Of a stretch of 64,000 nucleotides of DNA, positions 1 to 9,720 are shown in pieces; the first letter of the stretch is position 1; each line of letters begins with the position of its first letter. The stretch lies in assembly GCA_037962975.1 (NCBI GenBank), contig CM075673.1, positions 164,382,667 through 164,446,666 on the forward strand, read 5' to 3'. A program made the translations under genes and the position numbers. The notes below the pieces were generated by a model. That model saw nothing but the letters and a program-made list of their open reading frames with translations, was not told where the DNA came from and ran no database searches. Source of the stretch: Clitoria ternatea (taxonomy: Eukaryota > Streptophyta > Magnoliopsida > Fabales > Fabaceae).

Positions 1-299
1 AATAATATATATAATTCATAAATAGTATGAATAATTCAAATCAATAATGTAAATAAACACAACTATGAGTAACAAGAAGTAATGGCCATTGCTAGCATGA
101 AAAGATATAAAGATTTTACGAGTGTGGCTGTGAGATCTTCTTCCACAGAGGAGTTATGCGCCCCGAGGTTGAAGCACCATGATTATAATTCCCTTTACCT
201 TAGAAGGACCAGATCAAAATATCTGAGGTCATAGAATACTTGTAATGAGCATATTTCTAAGTAGACAACAATTGTTGAATAAGGTGAATGTTTCATATC

Positions 300-690
300 T
301 TTACATTTGGTAGCAAGAGATCTTTAACATAAGTCATTACGTTCCTCATTATGATGATCCCATACTTGGGGTAGCTAATCACACCAATTTTGGCTCTCTT
401 TTTATGGCCCTTGCAAACACCAAATAGGGACATTAATACCATGAAGCATCTTGAAAATCGTAGCAAATAAAACCTCAGCACACATGATAAACAAATAAGA
501 TGGTACAAACCATCTTCTTGGTTCCTCATTCACTAACATAAAGAAAGAAACTAAAGACACACACTTCTGAAAAATGGCCACCAAATGAGGGGGAAACACT
601 TTTTCTCCATAACCTACAATAAGAAATCCCACTCAAACATATCATAAGCTTTTCACAGTCCAGCTTCAAAGCCTACCGCACTCAATTGTA
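300..690 (-). pseudogene. LINE (L1-type) reverse transcriptase remnant
   Basis: Read on the minus strand, the stretch around 640-610 encodes KAYDMFEWDF, which matches the conserved RT motif of plant L1-type LINEs (KAYDxVEWDFL). It is followed by a stop and a frame change. A second open frame (632 down to about 402) then reads FPPHLVAIFQKCVSLVS and YLFIMCAEVL, which are the usual following RT blocks. The block that normally lies between WFVPS and YLFIMCAEVL (the GLRQGDPLS region) is missing, so there is an internal deletion as well. No intact LINE ORF is present. This is family recognition by eye; the left end was not resolved and nothing is recognised in 1-300. Confidence 0.6.
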
Positions 691-765
691 TCTGTTAAGT
701 ACATGTATAACATCCCAATTTTTATGATTTTTAGAAAAATAATTTATTAAGGGTAAAAGGAGAGA

Positions 766-1700
766 ATTCGAATGAATTTCCGAGTAAAAAATGTCAAAGA
801 TAAGATTTTCCGAGTGAGAATTATTTGATTCCGAGTGAAATAAGACTGGAGACTAATTTTAAGTGAATTTAAGATGTTTTCGAGTGAAACATTATTAAGA
901 GAATCATTCCTGAGTGAAGTAGCGCTGTGTCCGAATGAGATACTTTCGAGTGAGGCAAAATCCGAGTGAAACGTCCCCGAGAGGAACGTTTCCAAATGAG
1001 TTGTTTCTGATAGAAGTATTTATTCGAATAAGAGCTTTGATTTCAAATGGGTACTTCTTGGACCAAGATATTTCCAAGTAGTGGACTCCCGAGTGGAGTA
1101 TATCCGAATTGAGTGACTTTTCGAGTAAAGTGTCTCTGAGTGTGACACTCCCGAGTGAAATGATACCGAGTAAGACGATTCTAAGCGGAAAGGCGTTAAG
1201 TGAGAAATTCTAATTTCCGTGTGATGCGCCACCGATTGGGACATACCGAGTGAGTCTCTTCCAGGAAGAGTGCTTCTGGATAGAGAAAGACTAACTCCGA
1301 CTGAGTATATTTATGAATGAATAATTCCGAGCAGTAAAATCATTTAATTTGTGCTTGAGTCGATCTTTAGAGTTTCTGAAAGCTTGTACTCGGATTCGTC
1401 TTCAAAATAGTCTTCAACCCCGAGTGATCCTTTCAATTGGAAAGACTTCCGAGTAACGCAAGAGGAAGACTTTGACTCGGTAAGAGGTATATCCGAGTGC
1501 AATATGCCTGATTGAGGTGTTTTCGAATGAGACGTTTCTGAATGGGTCATTTCCGAGGAAGGGAAGCTGAGTGTTTCATGGGATGAAACCTTTCCGAGTG
1601 AATTTCCTCCGAATGAAGGAATTCCGAGCGGACAGAGGCTATGATAAATCTTCTCGGAAAGATATGCCCAGAAGGCTGAAACCGAGTCGGAATATACTGA
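766..1700. repeat. Irregular CCGAGTGA-type array inside the solo LTR
   Basis: Variants of TTCCGAGTGAA recur dozens of times at irregular spacings of roughly 10-40 bp. The same core recurs in a second LTR in this window (23836-24660 and 26322-26660). The array explains several short shadow reading frames on both strands here. No coding or known regulatory role was recognised. Confidence 0.7.
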
Positions 1701-2388
1701 AAACCGAGTCGAAATTAATAATTATTTTAATTATGGATGATTTCCACGTAAATCTGTTCTTCTACCTTCTAGCAGCTTCACTTTTCAGATATTTTCTAAG
1801 TATGTGACCCTTTTTAATGTGCTGCCCCTTTTTCATTAAATATCTTAATCCTTCATTATCATTAAAGATACGTGTGTCAGAATACTTCAATTCATTCACG
1901 TCTCTTCTACGTGAAAGATATATATAAATTCTTCTATCGTTGAAATAACTTGAAACTTTAGAGAAGTGCAAAACATCATCTAAAATCCTTTTATTTCCAA
2001 TCTCTACTGGAACTATCAAACGAAGAAGAACATCAAGTCTTCATTCTCTTTTCTTCACGAAGAAAGCTTGGGACTGGTGCAAAATTACAATTCTAGTCGG
2101 ATTTAGTGGGCAGTAACTTGAGTATAGCTTTTAAGGCTGCTGGAACTCCTTAATTCCAGGTAGGGGGAGCGTTACATTTCAAATGAATGGTTTATGAATG
2201 GATTTGGGGTGTTATTGTTATGATATATATGATGTGTATGAATTATTATTGAAACCCCGACTGAATGATATTTTATATTTACATGTCTTCCATTCATATT
2301 ATTGATATTGAGTTCATATGAGATGTATGTGTTGTGATAAATTCTATGTATGAGATGCTATAAAATATATGTGACGAATGATGATTCA

Positions 2389-2390
<2 letters not shown>

Positions 2391-2428
<38 letters not shown>
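2391..2428. repeat. (AT)19 microsatellite
   Basis: This is an uninterrupted run of 19 AT dinucleotides inside the solo LTR at 706-3176. Confidence 0.95.
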
Positions 2429-2431
<3 letters not shown>

Positions 2432-2484
2432 TGAGATGCATGTGTGATGATTGAATATGAAATATGATGTGGTTTCCACAAAAA

Positions 2485-2541
2485 GACCTTGGGTGGGACT
2501 CAAGGCAAAAGACAAAAGACCTTGGGTGGGACTCAAGGCAA
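2485..2541. repeat. 24-bp direct repeat, two copies
   Basis: The unit beginning AGACCTTGGGTGGGACTC occurs at 2485-2508 and 2518-2541, a 33-bp period, inside the solo LTR. Confidence 0.9.
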
Positions 2542-3191
2542 CCTCTTGAGCGGGGCTCGGGGTTTTAGCCCGTGGCACTGACCGTTGTCACTGAGAGTGA
2601 TGGTGTCACATTGGGTGCAAACGGTTTGGTACCAGTAAAACGGCCGAATCAGCTGGGAGCTGAGTTATGGCTCGGGGAGCTAGTGTTGCAACACAATTAA
2701 AAGACTTAATAATTGGTCCATTTTGATTGAGCATGCATATGCATTGATATATGCTATTGATGATAACATGATGGTATATGATCATTTGATGATATGAGAA
2801 TGAATGATATATGATGAGATTGTATGATATGATTATGATTTATGCGTAGTTATGAATTGGACACTTGATCCAATTCAGTAACTGTCATTTGACATGTTTA
2901 TGCTCACCCCCTACTGTTGTTATTTTTACAGTGGATGTAGGGCCCAACCATGATATAAGAAGTCACTCAGCTGCTCGGAGTGTAGTTTGGTAGAAGCCTT
3001 GGCCGGCTCCTGTGAATACCGACTGTTGTATTTATTTGTGTAATTAAATGAGCCGGTTGGCTATTGTAAAAACGACTGTGTTAATATTAAATTCAAATTC
3101 TGTTTTAGAAATTTGAATTATTTGTAAAATTTTATTTGATTTATTGAAATTTATTTTAAAAATTAAGGATGTTATAACATGTCTTAAATTT

Positions 3192-3894
3192 TGTTAATGT
3201 GGTACTTTATTTACCATGAGTAATTCAAATTGAATTTTGTTTCTTCATAATATCAATTCAATTTGGTTTTTACTTCTTTAGAATAGTAATTCAAATTGAA
3301 TTCTACTTCTTCAGAATACAAATTCAATTTAAATTCTACTTCTTTACAATACAAATTCAATTTGAATTCTACTTCTTCAGAATACAAATTCAATTTGAAT
3401 TCTACTTCTTCACATACAAATTTAAATTGAATTTTACTTCTTCACAAAACCAATTCAATTTGGTTTTATCTTCTGGTTAAGGAAATATTATTATATTCCT
3501 TTGAATTGCCTATAAAAGGATTCAAGATACCATATTTGCAATCATGGTCTAATTCTCTCTTAGTGTAATCCTGAGAGAATTTTTAGTAGCGAGTTTATAT
3601 TTTAGTTTCATTAGAGAGAGTACTCTAGTCAGAAAATTTGAGAGATAATTTTATTTTTGTCCCTGTGACTTATAGGACTATTGTCTCTTTGTTCTCTTTT
3701 TTTTGAGAACTTCTTGTACTCTCGTTTTTACATAGTGGAACTGTTTTGCTCGTGATAATCAGTGTTCTTTTTCTCCAGTCTTGGAGGTTTTCCATGTAAA
3801 TCTTGTGTGTTCATTTTCTTACCCTTATACTTGTTTCTCTTTATCTCCAATTGATTTGATCAAGTGCTTCCGCAACACGCTAATTTCCTTAACA
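3192..3894 (+). mobile_element. Copia-like LTR or LTR fragment
   Basis: The stretch runs from TGTTAA (3192) to TTAACA (3894). It has the layout of a plus-oriented Copia LTR: an upstream palindromic tandem array, a TATA box (TATAAAAG, 3511-3518), a T-rich transcribed part and a terminal TTCCGCAACACG...AACA. No matching target-site duplication was found (AATTT before, GTATT after). It may therefore be a fragment or a recombinant LTR. No internal coding region was found beside it. Confidence 0.5.
3222..3464. repeat. 8-copy ~33-bp tandem repeat with palindromic core
   Basis: The core AATTCAAATTGAATT, or its variant CAATTCAATTTGG, starts near 3222, 3255, 3289, 3320, 3354, 3387, 3419 and 3452. Linkers of the type CTACTTCTTCAGAATAC separate the copies. 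The array ends about 50 bp upstream of the TATA box at 3511, as expected for an LTR enhancer/promoter region. Confidence 0.85.
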
Positions 3895-4050
3895 GTATTA
3901 AATCAGTAAAAATATTAATTGGTTTAAACAAATTATGATTTAATTAAAGATAAAATCATAGTTAAACAAATAATTTAATATTAGAACGTCCAGTCTTACG
4001 AGATTACTATAATTGTCAGTATTGTTAAGTTTTATTTGTACTAACATTTT
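3895..4050. other. Short AT-rich spacer
   Basis: Nothing is recognised between the Copia-like LTR and the hAT element. Confidence 0.5.
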
Positions 4051-4058
4051 ATTTATAG

Positions 4059-4910
4059 TAGGACTGGGCACATCTGTGATATCCGGCCCGGTCCGAAATC
4101 ACAAAAAAAAAAACTGAAAACGCGCGGATATGAACGAAAATCGGATGAATAAATTGTTAATTTCGGTCGAGTACGGATATTAGAAATTAAGCCCATCAGT
4201 ACCCATTACTAACCGTGCAGCCCGAAACCCAGTTTTCTTCAGGCCCAAAAACATTTAACCCTAATAATACCTCATAACTCCTTATAACTTCATTCTCTTT
4301 CTCTCTTTATTGCGGCGACACAGTACACCGTTCTTTTTCTCTCATTGTTCCAGGCCTTCTTCTTCATTTGCTACCATAGCTCCACTGCCCCCTCAGTGTG
4401 ACCTTGCGGCCTTCTCACTTTATCACGCCATCTTTGCAACCTTGTTGATCCATTGTGCCCTCTTTGCAACGTTGCTTCAGTGCACCCTCTCTGATCTCGT
4501 ATCCCCGTCTCCACCTTGTGTTCCGTTCATCGCTTCCTCACACTTGCTCCAATCATGAACGTCGTTCCATCAGCTCTAATCATTATTGTTCATTGTATGA
4601 GATCTGTAAAACCCTCATCAAGTTTATAAATTCCTTATCTATTTTAAACATTGATTCTGTCAAATCTGTAACTTCTGAGTTTGTAAATTTGTATCTTTTT
4701 TTTTTTGGTTAAATCTGTACCTTGCATGTTCACCATTTAAGTTTTTTTTTATGTGTATTACTTAACCGATCTGTAACCGCCCGATAGTTCTGCCCCGCCT
4801 TGATCCGAGATTTCAGTCGATATTGGGTCATTTTTTGTGCTTTGGTTGGATTGGTCGGTTTGGTGTTTTTTGGCCCAAATCCGACCAGAACAGCCCGCTG
4901 CCGGGTCATA
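4059..4910. mobile_element. Non-autonomous hAT-type transposon, 8-bp TSD
   Basis: The element is flanked by a direct 8-bp repeat ATTTATAG (4051-4058 and 4911-4918); the shared tract extends to 10 bp. Its 5' end reads TAGGACTGGGC and the reverse complement of its 3' end reads TATGACCCGGC, 8 of 11 identical. Subterminal regions are rich in CCCGACC/CCGGCCCGG-type motifs, as in plant hAT elements with TAGGGCTGGGC ends. The interior (4270-4560) is C/T-rich, like a 5' leader, and has a small open frame with no recognisable domain. No transposase is encoded, so any mobility would need an autonomous relative. Confidence 0.6.
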
Positions 4911-4920
4911 ATTTATAGTA

Positions 4921-6369
4921 AGAGTGATAAGATAATTCAATGATTGTAAGGGTGCGAAAAATCATGATATATGACAAAACTAATAAATTAATTCCTAATT
5001 TAAAAGCACAAGGTCATAATGACAGGTAAAGAATAATAAATAATGGTGACAGTGAGGTTACTTGACGTGGTAAATCACACGTCTACTCTTTTCTTCATTA
5101 TTTTAATTTGTGTTCTTCAATTCACAATGTGGTATTGGTTGGTAAACAATATTGCATGCTAATTTGTTCTCCAAATCGTGAATTTTTTAAAATCGGATCA
5201 AATTTACTTGTAAAATAAATGGAGTTAAAAATAAAATTTAAAAGGATAAAAAAAAAAAGCTGATTGAACCTGGTGTAGTAAATTTTGGCAAATTAAAATC
5301 GAGTTTGAACAAAAAAGAATCCGGTTGAATTTGGGTAACTTCTATAAATGTAAGTTATAAATAAATTTTGCGTTTAATAATAATTTAAATATGGTGAGTT
5401 AATAATAATAATAATAATATAATAAATTTAGCAAAACGTATGAAAGATTTTTAATACTAATCTTAATAGTTAATTGTAATTAAAAAATAAACTTTTGAAA
5501 GATTTTTAATGGTAATCTAATAATAATTTAAATACAAATCAAGTATTAAATTATTACTAAAATGATTTTCCAATATATTTTTATTATTTAATACTTTGAA
5601 AGACTTTTTGGGCTGTAGAAGTGAAAATTAAGAAGAAAAAAAGTTACACCAACTGCAACTAGAACTCTAGAAGTTAATGGCCAAAAAAAAAAAAAACTTA
5701 GGTAGTCCACTAAGTTTAAATTAGGCCGGGGTTAAAGCTTTCTCTCTAATTAAGTTAAATAGTTTATATTCACAACTCTATTATTAATTAGTATCCTAAG
5801 TAAGGAATTAGAAATAAAAAATTTGTATTGGAAATTGGGTGATATTGCTTAGAAATGAACATTAATAATAATTTAAATACATTTTTTTATTTTTTATTTC
5901 TTAAACATGGGCACTGGTTAATATTTGTTTTTTTAATTCAATACTCATTTCCATTTTTTTATAAGCTCATCCTACCTAATTTCACACTAATTTAAAAATA
6001 AAGTTAACTTTACAATATTACATTTATCAATTATTTTTGTTATTCTTCTAGAGTTATCCTTATTAGTTATATTCTATTACTATCAATAGAGAATCTTATA
6101 AAAATAGCATTTTGAAAAAAGAAACTGAGGATATTTTTGTAAATAATAATAAATACATATTTTAAATTGAAAAAAATCTATTAAATATCATTAAAAAATT
6201 CTAAAAAAATAGTTTCATAAAAGGATACAAGGAAACAATCCAAATTTTATATCTCCCCTATACTTTCAGAGATCCAAGTAATTAAACACCTAACAAAGTA
6301 TGTCTTATTGAAAGTATCTGTTAGGGTTTTCTAGCATTGGGTGGTGGGTGTGGGTGTTCTATATCTTAC
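4921..6369. other. AT-rich intergenic DNA, no gene seen
   Basis: The region is strongly AT-rich with poly(A)/poly(T) runs and short (AAT)n tracts (about 5402-5420). No ORF of interest, RNA gene or bounded repeat was recognised. Confidence 0.6.
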
Positions 6370-6372
6370 TTA

Positions 6373-6547
6373 GGGTCTGTTTGGATACAAACCCCGGTTG
6401 GTCAAATCGGTGTTTGACTAACCCAAAAATACATCTTACGGTCAAACGGAGTTTTGACTGTCTTGAACAACGTGAAAGATCAATATCAACCCTTAAATTT
6501 CTCCATTTCCTCAACTTCGTTTCTCCAACTTAAAACTAAAGAGACAC
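6373..6547. mobile_element. Tourist/PIF-Harbinger-like MITE, TSD TTA
   Basis: The 175-bp element begins GGGTCTGTTTGG and ends such that the reverse complement reads GTGTCTCTTTAG. It is flanked by TTA at 6370-6372 and 6548-6550, the TWA-type target site of this superfamily. A related copy lies at 61821-61987, with the shared interior CAAACGGAGTTTTGACTG and GTGAAAGATCAATATCAACC. Confidence 0.75.
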
Positions 6548-6550
6548 TTA

Positions 6551-8446
6551 AGGTTTCTTTATCCAACATAATGTTTAAGAACAATCAGCATGGGGCATGA
6601 CTCCTATGCTACAACCAACATTATTTTTTGTGTGGGACACTAAAGAATTTAATTTGATTTTGTTTTGTTTTTTTGTTTTTAAAAATAGTTATGAGAATCA
6701 ATTTTAAAGAATTATTTTTGAGAACTACGTGAAAGAAAAGCATTTTTAGTAACTTTATTTTAAAAACAATGTGTTTAGTTGTTAGAAAAGAAAAGTAAAA
6801 TATTACAACCATAATATGTACCTGTAGCACAACAACAAATATGGCAAAAAGATTTGGTACTTTTATCTGCGGTTGGCGGAACCATAAATAATGATGTGAA
6901 ATTTATACTAATTTCTACGGTTCATAAGCGGAAACGTGGACAATGATAATTTTGCACTAATTTTTGTGGTTTTTAAATGGAACCGCTATCTATAATATGA
7001 AAAGTGGCACGCTCGCATCACGTGGATCTGTACTTAAACACCAGAATCAATCTAGTGGTAGAAAATTTAGTTAATTCATGAGATTTTTTTTTGTTCAAGG
7101 TTCAAACCTCACTTTTCATTATAATAAAGGAAAGAATGAGTTGGTATAGCACGTTTTAAGCAACCTTTGAAATCTAGAAGTTGACTCTAAACTTTCTGAA
7201 AGTCATGGGAGGAAGATTCCATGCAAACCAAGCATTGCCAGTTACTATGTGTCTTTAGAATATTTGCAAGCTAAGTTACACGATTTATCTTCGAATTTAA
7301 GGGAGTGATTAAGTAAAATCCCTCTTCAAAATGAGGTTTAAACATTTGTTATTATGCATATCTATATTACTTTAGAATGAAATAAACATTTCAAGAACGA
7401 GGTTTTTTGGCAAGGAAGGAAGAATGTAAATCATTGACTTTTCTGTTCTCGTTAAATTAATCAAAAGTAACCCCTACTCTATAGTCACCTAAAATGACAA
7501 AAATCAATTATAATTCAAATTATTGTAAATGTTAAAAATTTATTATTGTTGTTCTAGATGAAAACTTTTATACAAATAGAGGATTTGTTGGAAAAATAGA
7601 CTGGGCATGTGGAATCACACTGTCATTAAGGGTCTATACGTCAAAGGTGTGACTCACAAGATACAACAAGTTTTTTGTATGGAGATAGGAATTAGAACTC
7701 GTAAAAGGTAGAAACTAGACGCGAGTCTGAGTACGATTTTTATAAAAAAAGAAAATAATATAGTGGAAATATTTAACGATAAAAACATATTAGGGGAAAT
7801 CATCAAATTTACATGAAACTGATATTTTATCTCAAACTCGTTTTCGCACGAACCCGTCTCTTTTCTATCTTATTTACCACCATAAATCATATTTCTATAT
7901 ATAAAACCTAAGATGAGTTGAAAGTCAAAGATTTATCACTCATGGTTTCAATACCTTCTCGATTCTGAACAATAACTAGACTTTTCTGTTCCAACCTAAC
8001 TTTGTTTTCGTATTTTCATATATTTTTGCCAACCATCCTGTAAAGTTAAATTCCATGAGGAAAATCAATATATGGGCCGAAAGACTTAATTTTCGTCAAG
8101 GATTATTTAGAATGGATTGTTTAATTTTCTTAAATACTAAAAACTGGTGACAATAATATACAAGTGTGTATTTAGAATGGATTATTTAATTACTTTACCC
8201 AACATTTTTTTATAGTGACTCCATTTTACATGAGTTATTAGAGTCTATTATACAAGGATTTACTTTATTCCAAAAATCAATTCATATATTTTAGATAGAA
8301 TATATTTATTACTATACAGCTTTCTATTATTTGTTATACAATATTTTATTTATTTGTTATGTAACAATGTATTTAAAAACTGATTAAAAAAATAATTTAA
8401 GAAAAATGCTTGAAGGAGTTAACGATCATAAAAATAAAAGCAAAAT
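6551..8446. other. AT-rich intergenic DNA upstream of the tRNA locus
   Basis: No protein-coding signal was found. The only recognisable item is a possible SINE remnant at 7041-7115. The remainder is AT-rich unique-looking sequence. Confidence 0.6.
7041..7115 (+). repeat. Possible tRNA-derived SINE remnant
   Basis: An A-box-like stretch (TCTAGTGGTAGA, from 7051) is followed about 45 bp later by a good B-box (GGTTCAAACCTC, 7099-7110). No tRNA cloverleaf can be drawn. No clear poly(A) tail or TSD is seen, so this is tentative. Confidence 0.35.
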
Positions 8447-8470
8447 CGCTAGAAGGAGGGCTTGAACCTC

Positions 8471-8503
<33 letters not shown>

Positions 8504-8520
8504 AACTGAGCTATTCCAGC
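8447..8520 (-). tRNA. tRNA-Asn (anticodon GUU)
   Basis: On the minus strand the sequence starts GCTGGAATAGCTCAGTTGG and ends CCTCCTTCTAGC plus a G discriminator at 8447. The acceptor stem GCTGGAA/TTCTAGC pairs over 7 bp with one G-U. The D-arm (TAGCTCAGTTGGTTAGAGC), the anticodon loop CTGTTAACC with GTT, and the T-arm GGAGGTTCAAGCCCTCC are all complete. The G73 discriminator fits tRNA-Asn. There is no intron and no encoded CCA, as expected for a nuclear plant tRNA. The locus is 74 nt and looks functional. Confidence 0.96.
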
Positions 8521-9186
8521 TGATGTCAATTTTAGATTCATAATAAGAATATGCAAACTTCAACGCAGAAAAATATTGACATGTCCAACCAATACGGAAC
8601 ATGATAGGACAGAATGAACGATAACAAAAGTGCAACTACATTCTATACTTCAAATGCAATCTCTTTACCGTTAGTATAAAACCCGTCCATCCTAATTAAA
8701 AACGTTAAAATTAAATAAGTTTGTTCATTTTTAGATGGGTAAACAGGTTATCCGATCAAAAAAAAATAATTAAGTTTGGTAAAGTTTAGACATATTTGAT
8801 TTTATATTTTTACCAATTGAATTAACTCTATCGGACGAATCCTGTTATAGTTTTTTGGGTTTATTATTTTATTTTAATTATACTTTAAGTTTTTTTATCA
8901 TGTAATTATGTAAGGTATATATAGTACATACTGTCATAATGTAGTAGCATTAAATCATTTTTCAATAGAATTGATAAGGAAAATATGTAAAAAAAAGTTT
9001 AAAAAAATAAATTTAGGTCGTAAAACAAATTCCATTCAAACTTAAACAAAACCGCTCACCCGAAACTCGATGAACCGTGAACTTATTTGGTCAAAATTGG
9101 TTAGGAATAAGTTACATTTAGTTAATATTAGTTGAGTTATTTATCACCCGAACCCGCTCAAACCCGACCGATAATCTTTGTGACAT
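8521..9186. other. Intergenic DNA with hAT-like subterminal motifs
   Basis: The region is AT-rich. The part around 8680-8830 and 9050-9175 carries CCCGT, CCCGAACCCG and ACCCGACCG-type motifs, typical of hAT subterminal regions. No bounded TIR/TSD pair could be fixed. Confidence 0.35.
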
Positions 9187-9720
9187 TTAGAAATTGGAAT
9201 GCAAGATAATTTCATAATTGACCAGCTTTTCAGTAACCATCTCATATATGTCATAGTCATCATCAATATCTCCATATCCATCACCACTGAGACCATGTAG
9301 ATCTTCATTTATGAAATATTTCCTACAATCTTCTTCATCACTAGCATTAGCTCTAATATTTTCTTCCACCTTGTCATCTGCAATGGAATGGTCAGGCAAT
9401 GAAACAATAACCCTAGGCTCATGTAGACTAGGCTCAACATACATATCCACCTCACACATGTTCTTAATTGCATATTCATTTATCTCCCGTGCATGTAAGT
9501 CCTATGTCAAACTCTTGTACTCAACTCCCCCTACTTTCTTCCACCACGATTTTAAATCCCCTTATACCCTAGCCCTTTAACTAGTGACTCTGCCTCAAAA
9601 TATAACTATCTATCCAAGTCAACATTGCAAATGACATGTATATGCTTACCAATGTACACAACTAGTGAACCCTCTTCAAATTTCACACTATGCTGGATGA
9701 CAATTGTAAAACTTGTACCT
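9187..9720 (-). pseudogene. Decayed MULE (MuDR-type) transposase N-terminal region
   Basis: On the minus strand the order of features fits the N-terminal MuDR region of plant Mutator-like transposases. First comes a HxVKFEEGSLVVYIG stretch, then VDLDR(stop)LYFEAESLVKGLGY, where the family has DxDxWSYFEL...KELGY. Several stops follow, then a 90-aa acidic open frame (9459-9187: VDMYVEPSLHEPRV, DEEDCRKYF). No DDE catalytic core, zinc knuckle or TIRs were found nearby. It is therefore a fragment of a dead element or of an exapted relative. Confidence 0.45.

Larger units (their letters stand above)
706..3176. mobile_element. Decayed Gypsy-type solo LTR, TSD ACATG
   Basis: The element begins TATAACATCC at 706 and ends GGATGTTATA at 3176. 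The direct repeat ACATG flanks it exactly at 701-705 and 3177-3181. Its termini differ from the TGTAACATCC...GGATGTTACA termini of the Gypsy LTRs at 18185, 27385 and 44356 only by G-to-A/C-to-T changes, as expected from methylation-driven decay. No internal region or coding sequence is present, so it is a solo LTR of 2471 bp. It contains a CCGAGTGA-rich array, an (AT)19 run and a 24-bp direct repeat. Confidence 0.75.

Noticed and set aside
4310..4712. 82- and 85-aa frames as a protein gene
   Set aside because: Leader-like CT-rich sequence in a hAT element, overlapping frames, no domain and no splice-consistent continuation found.
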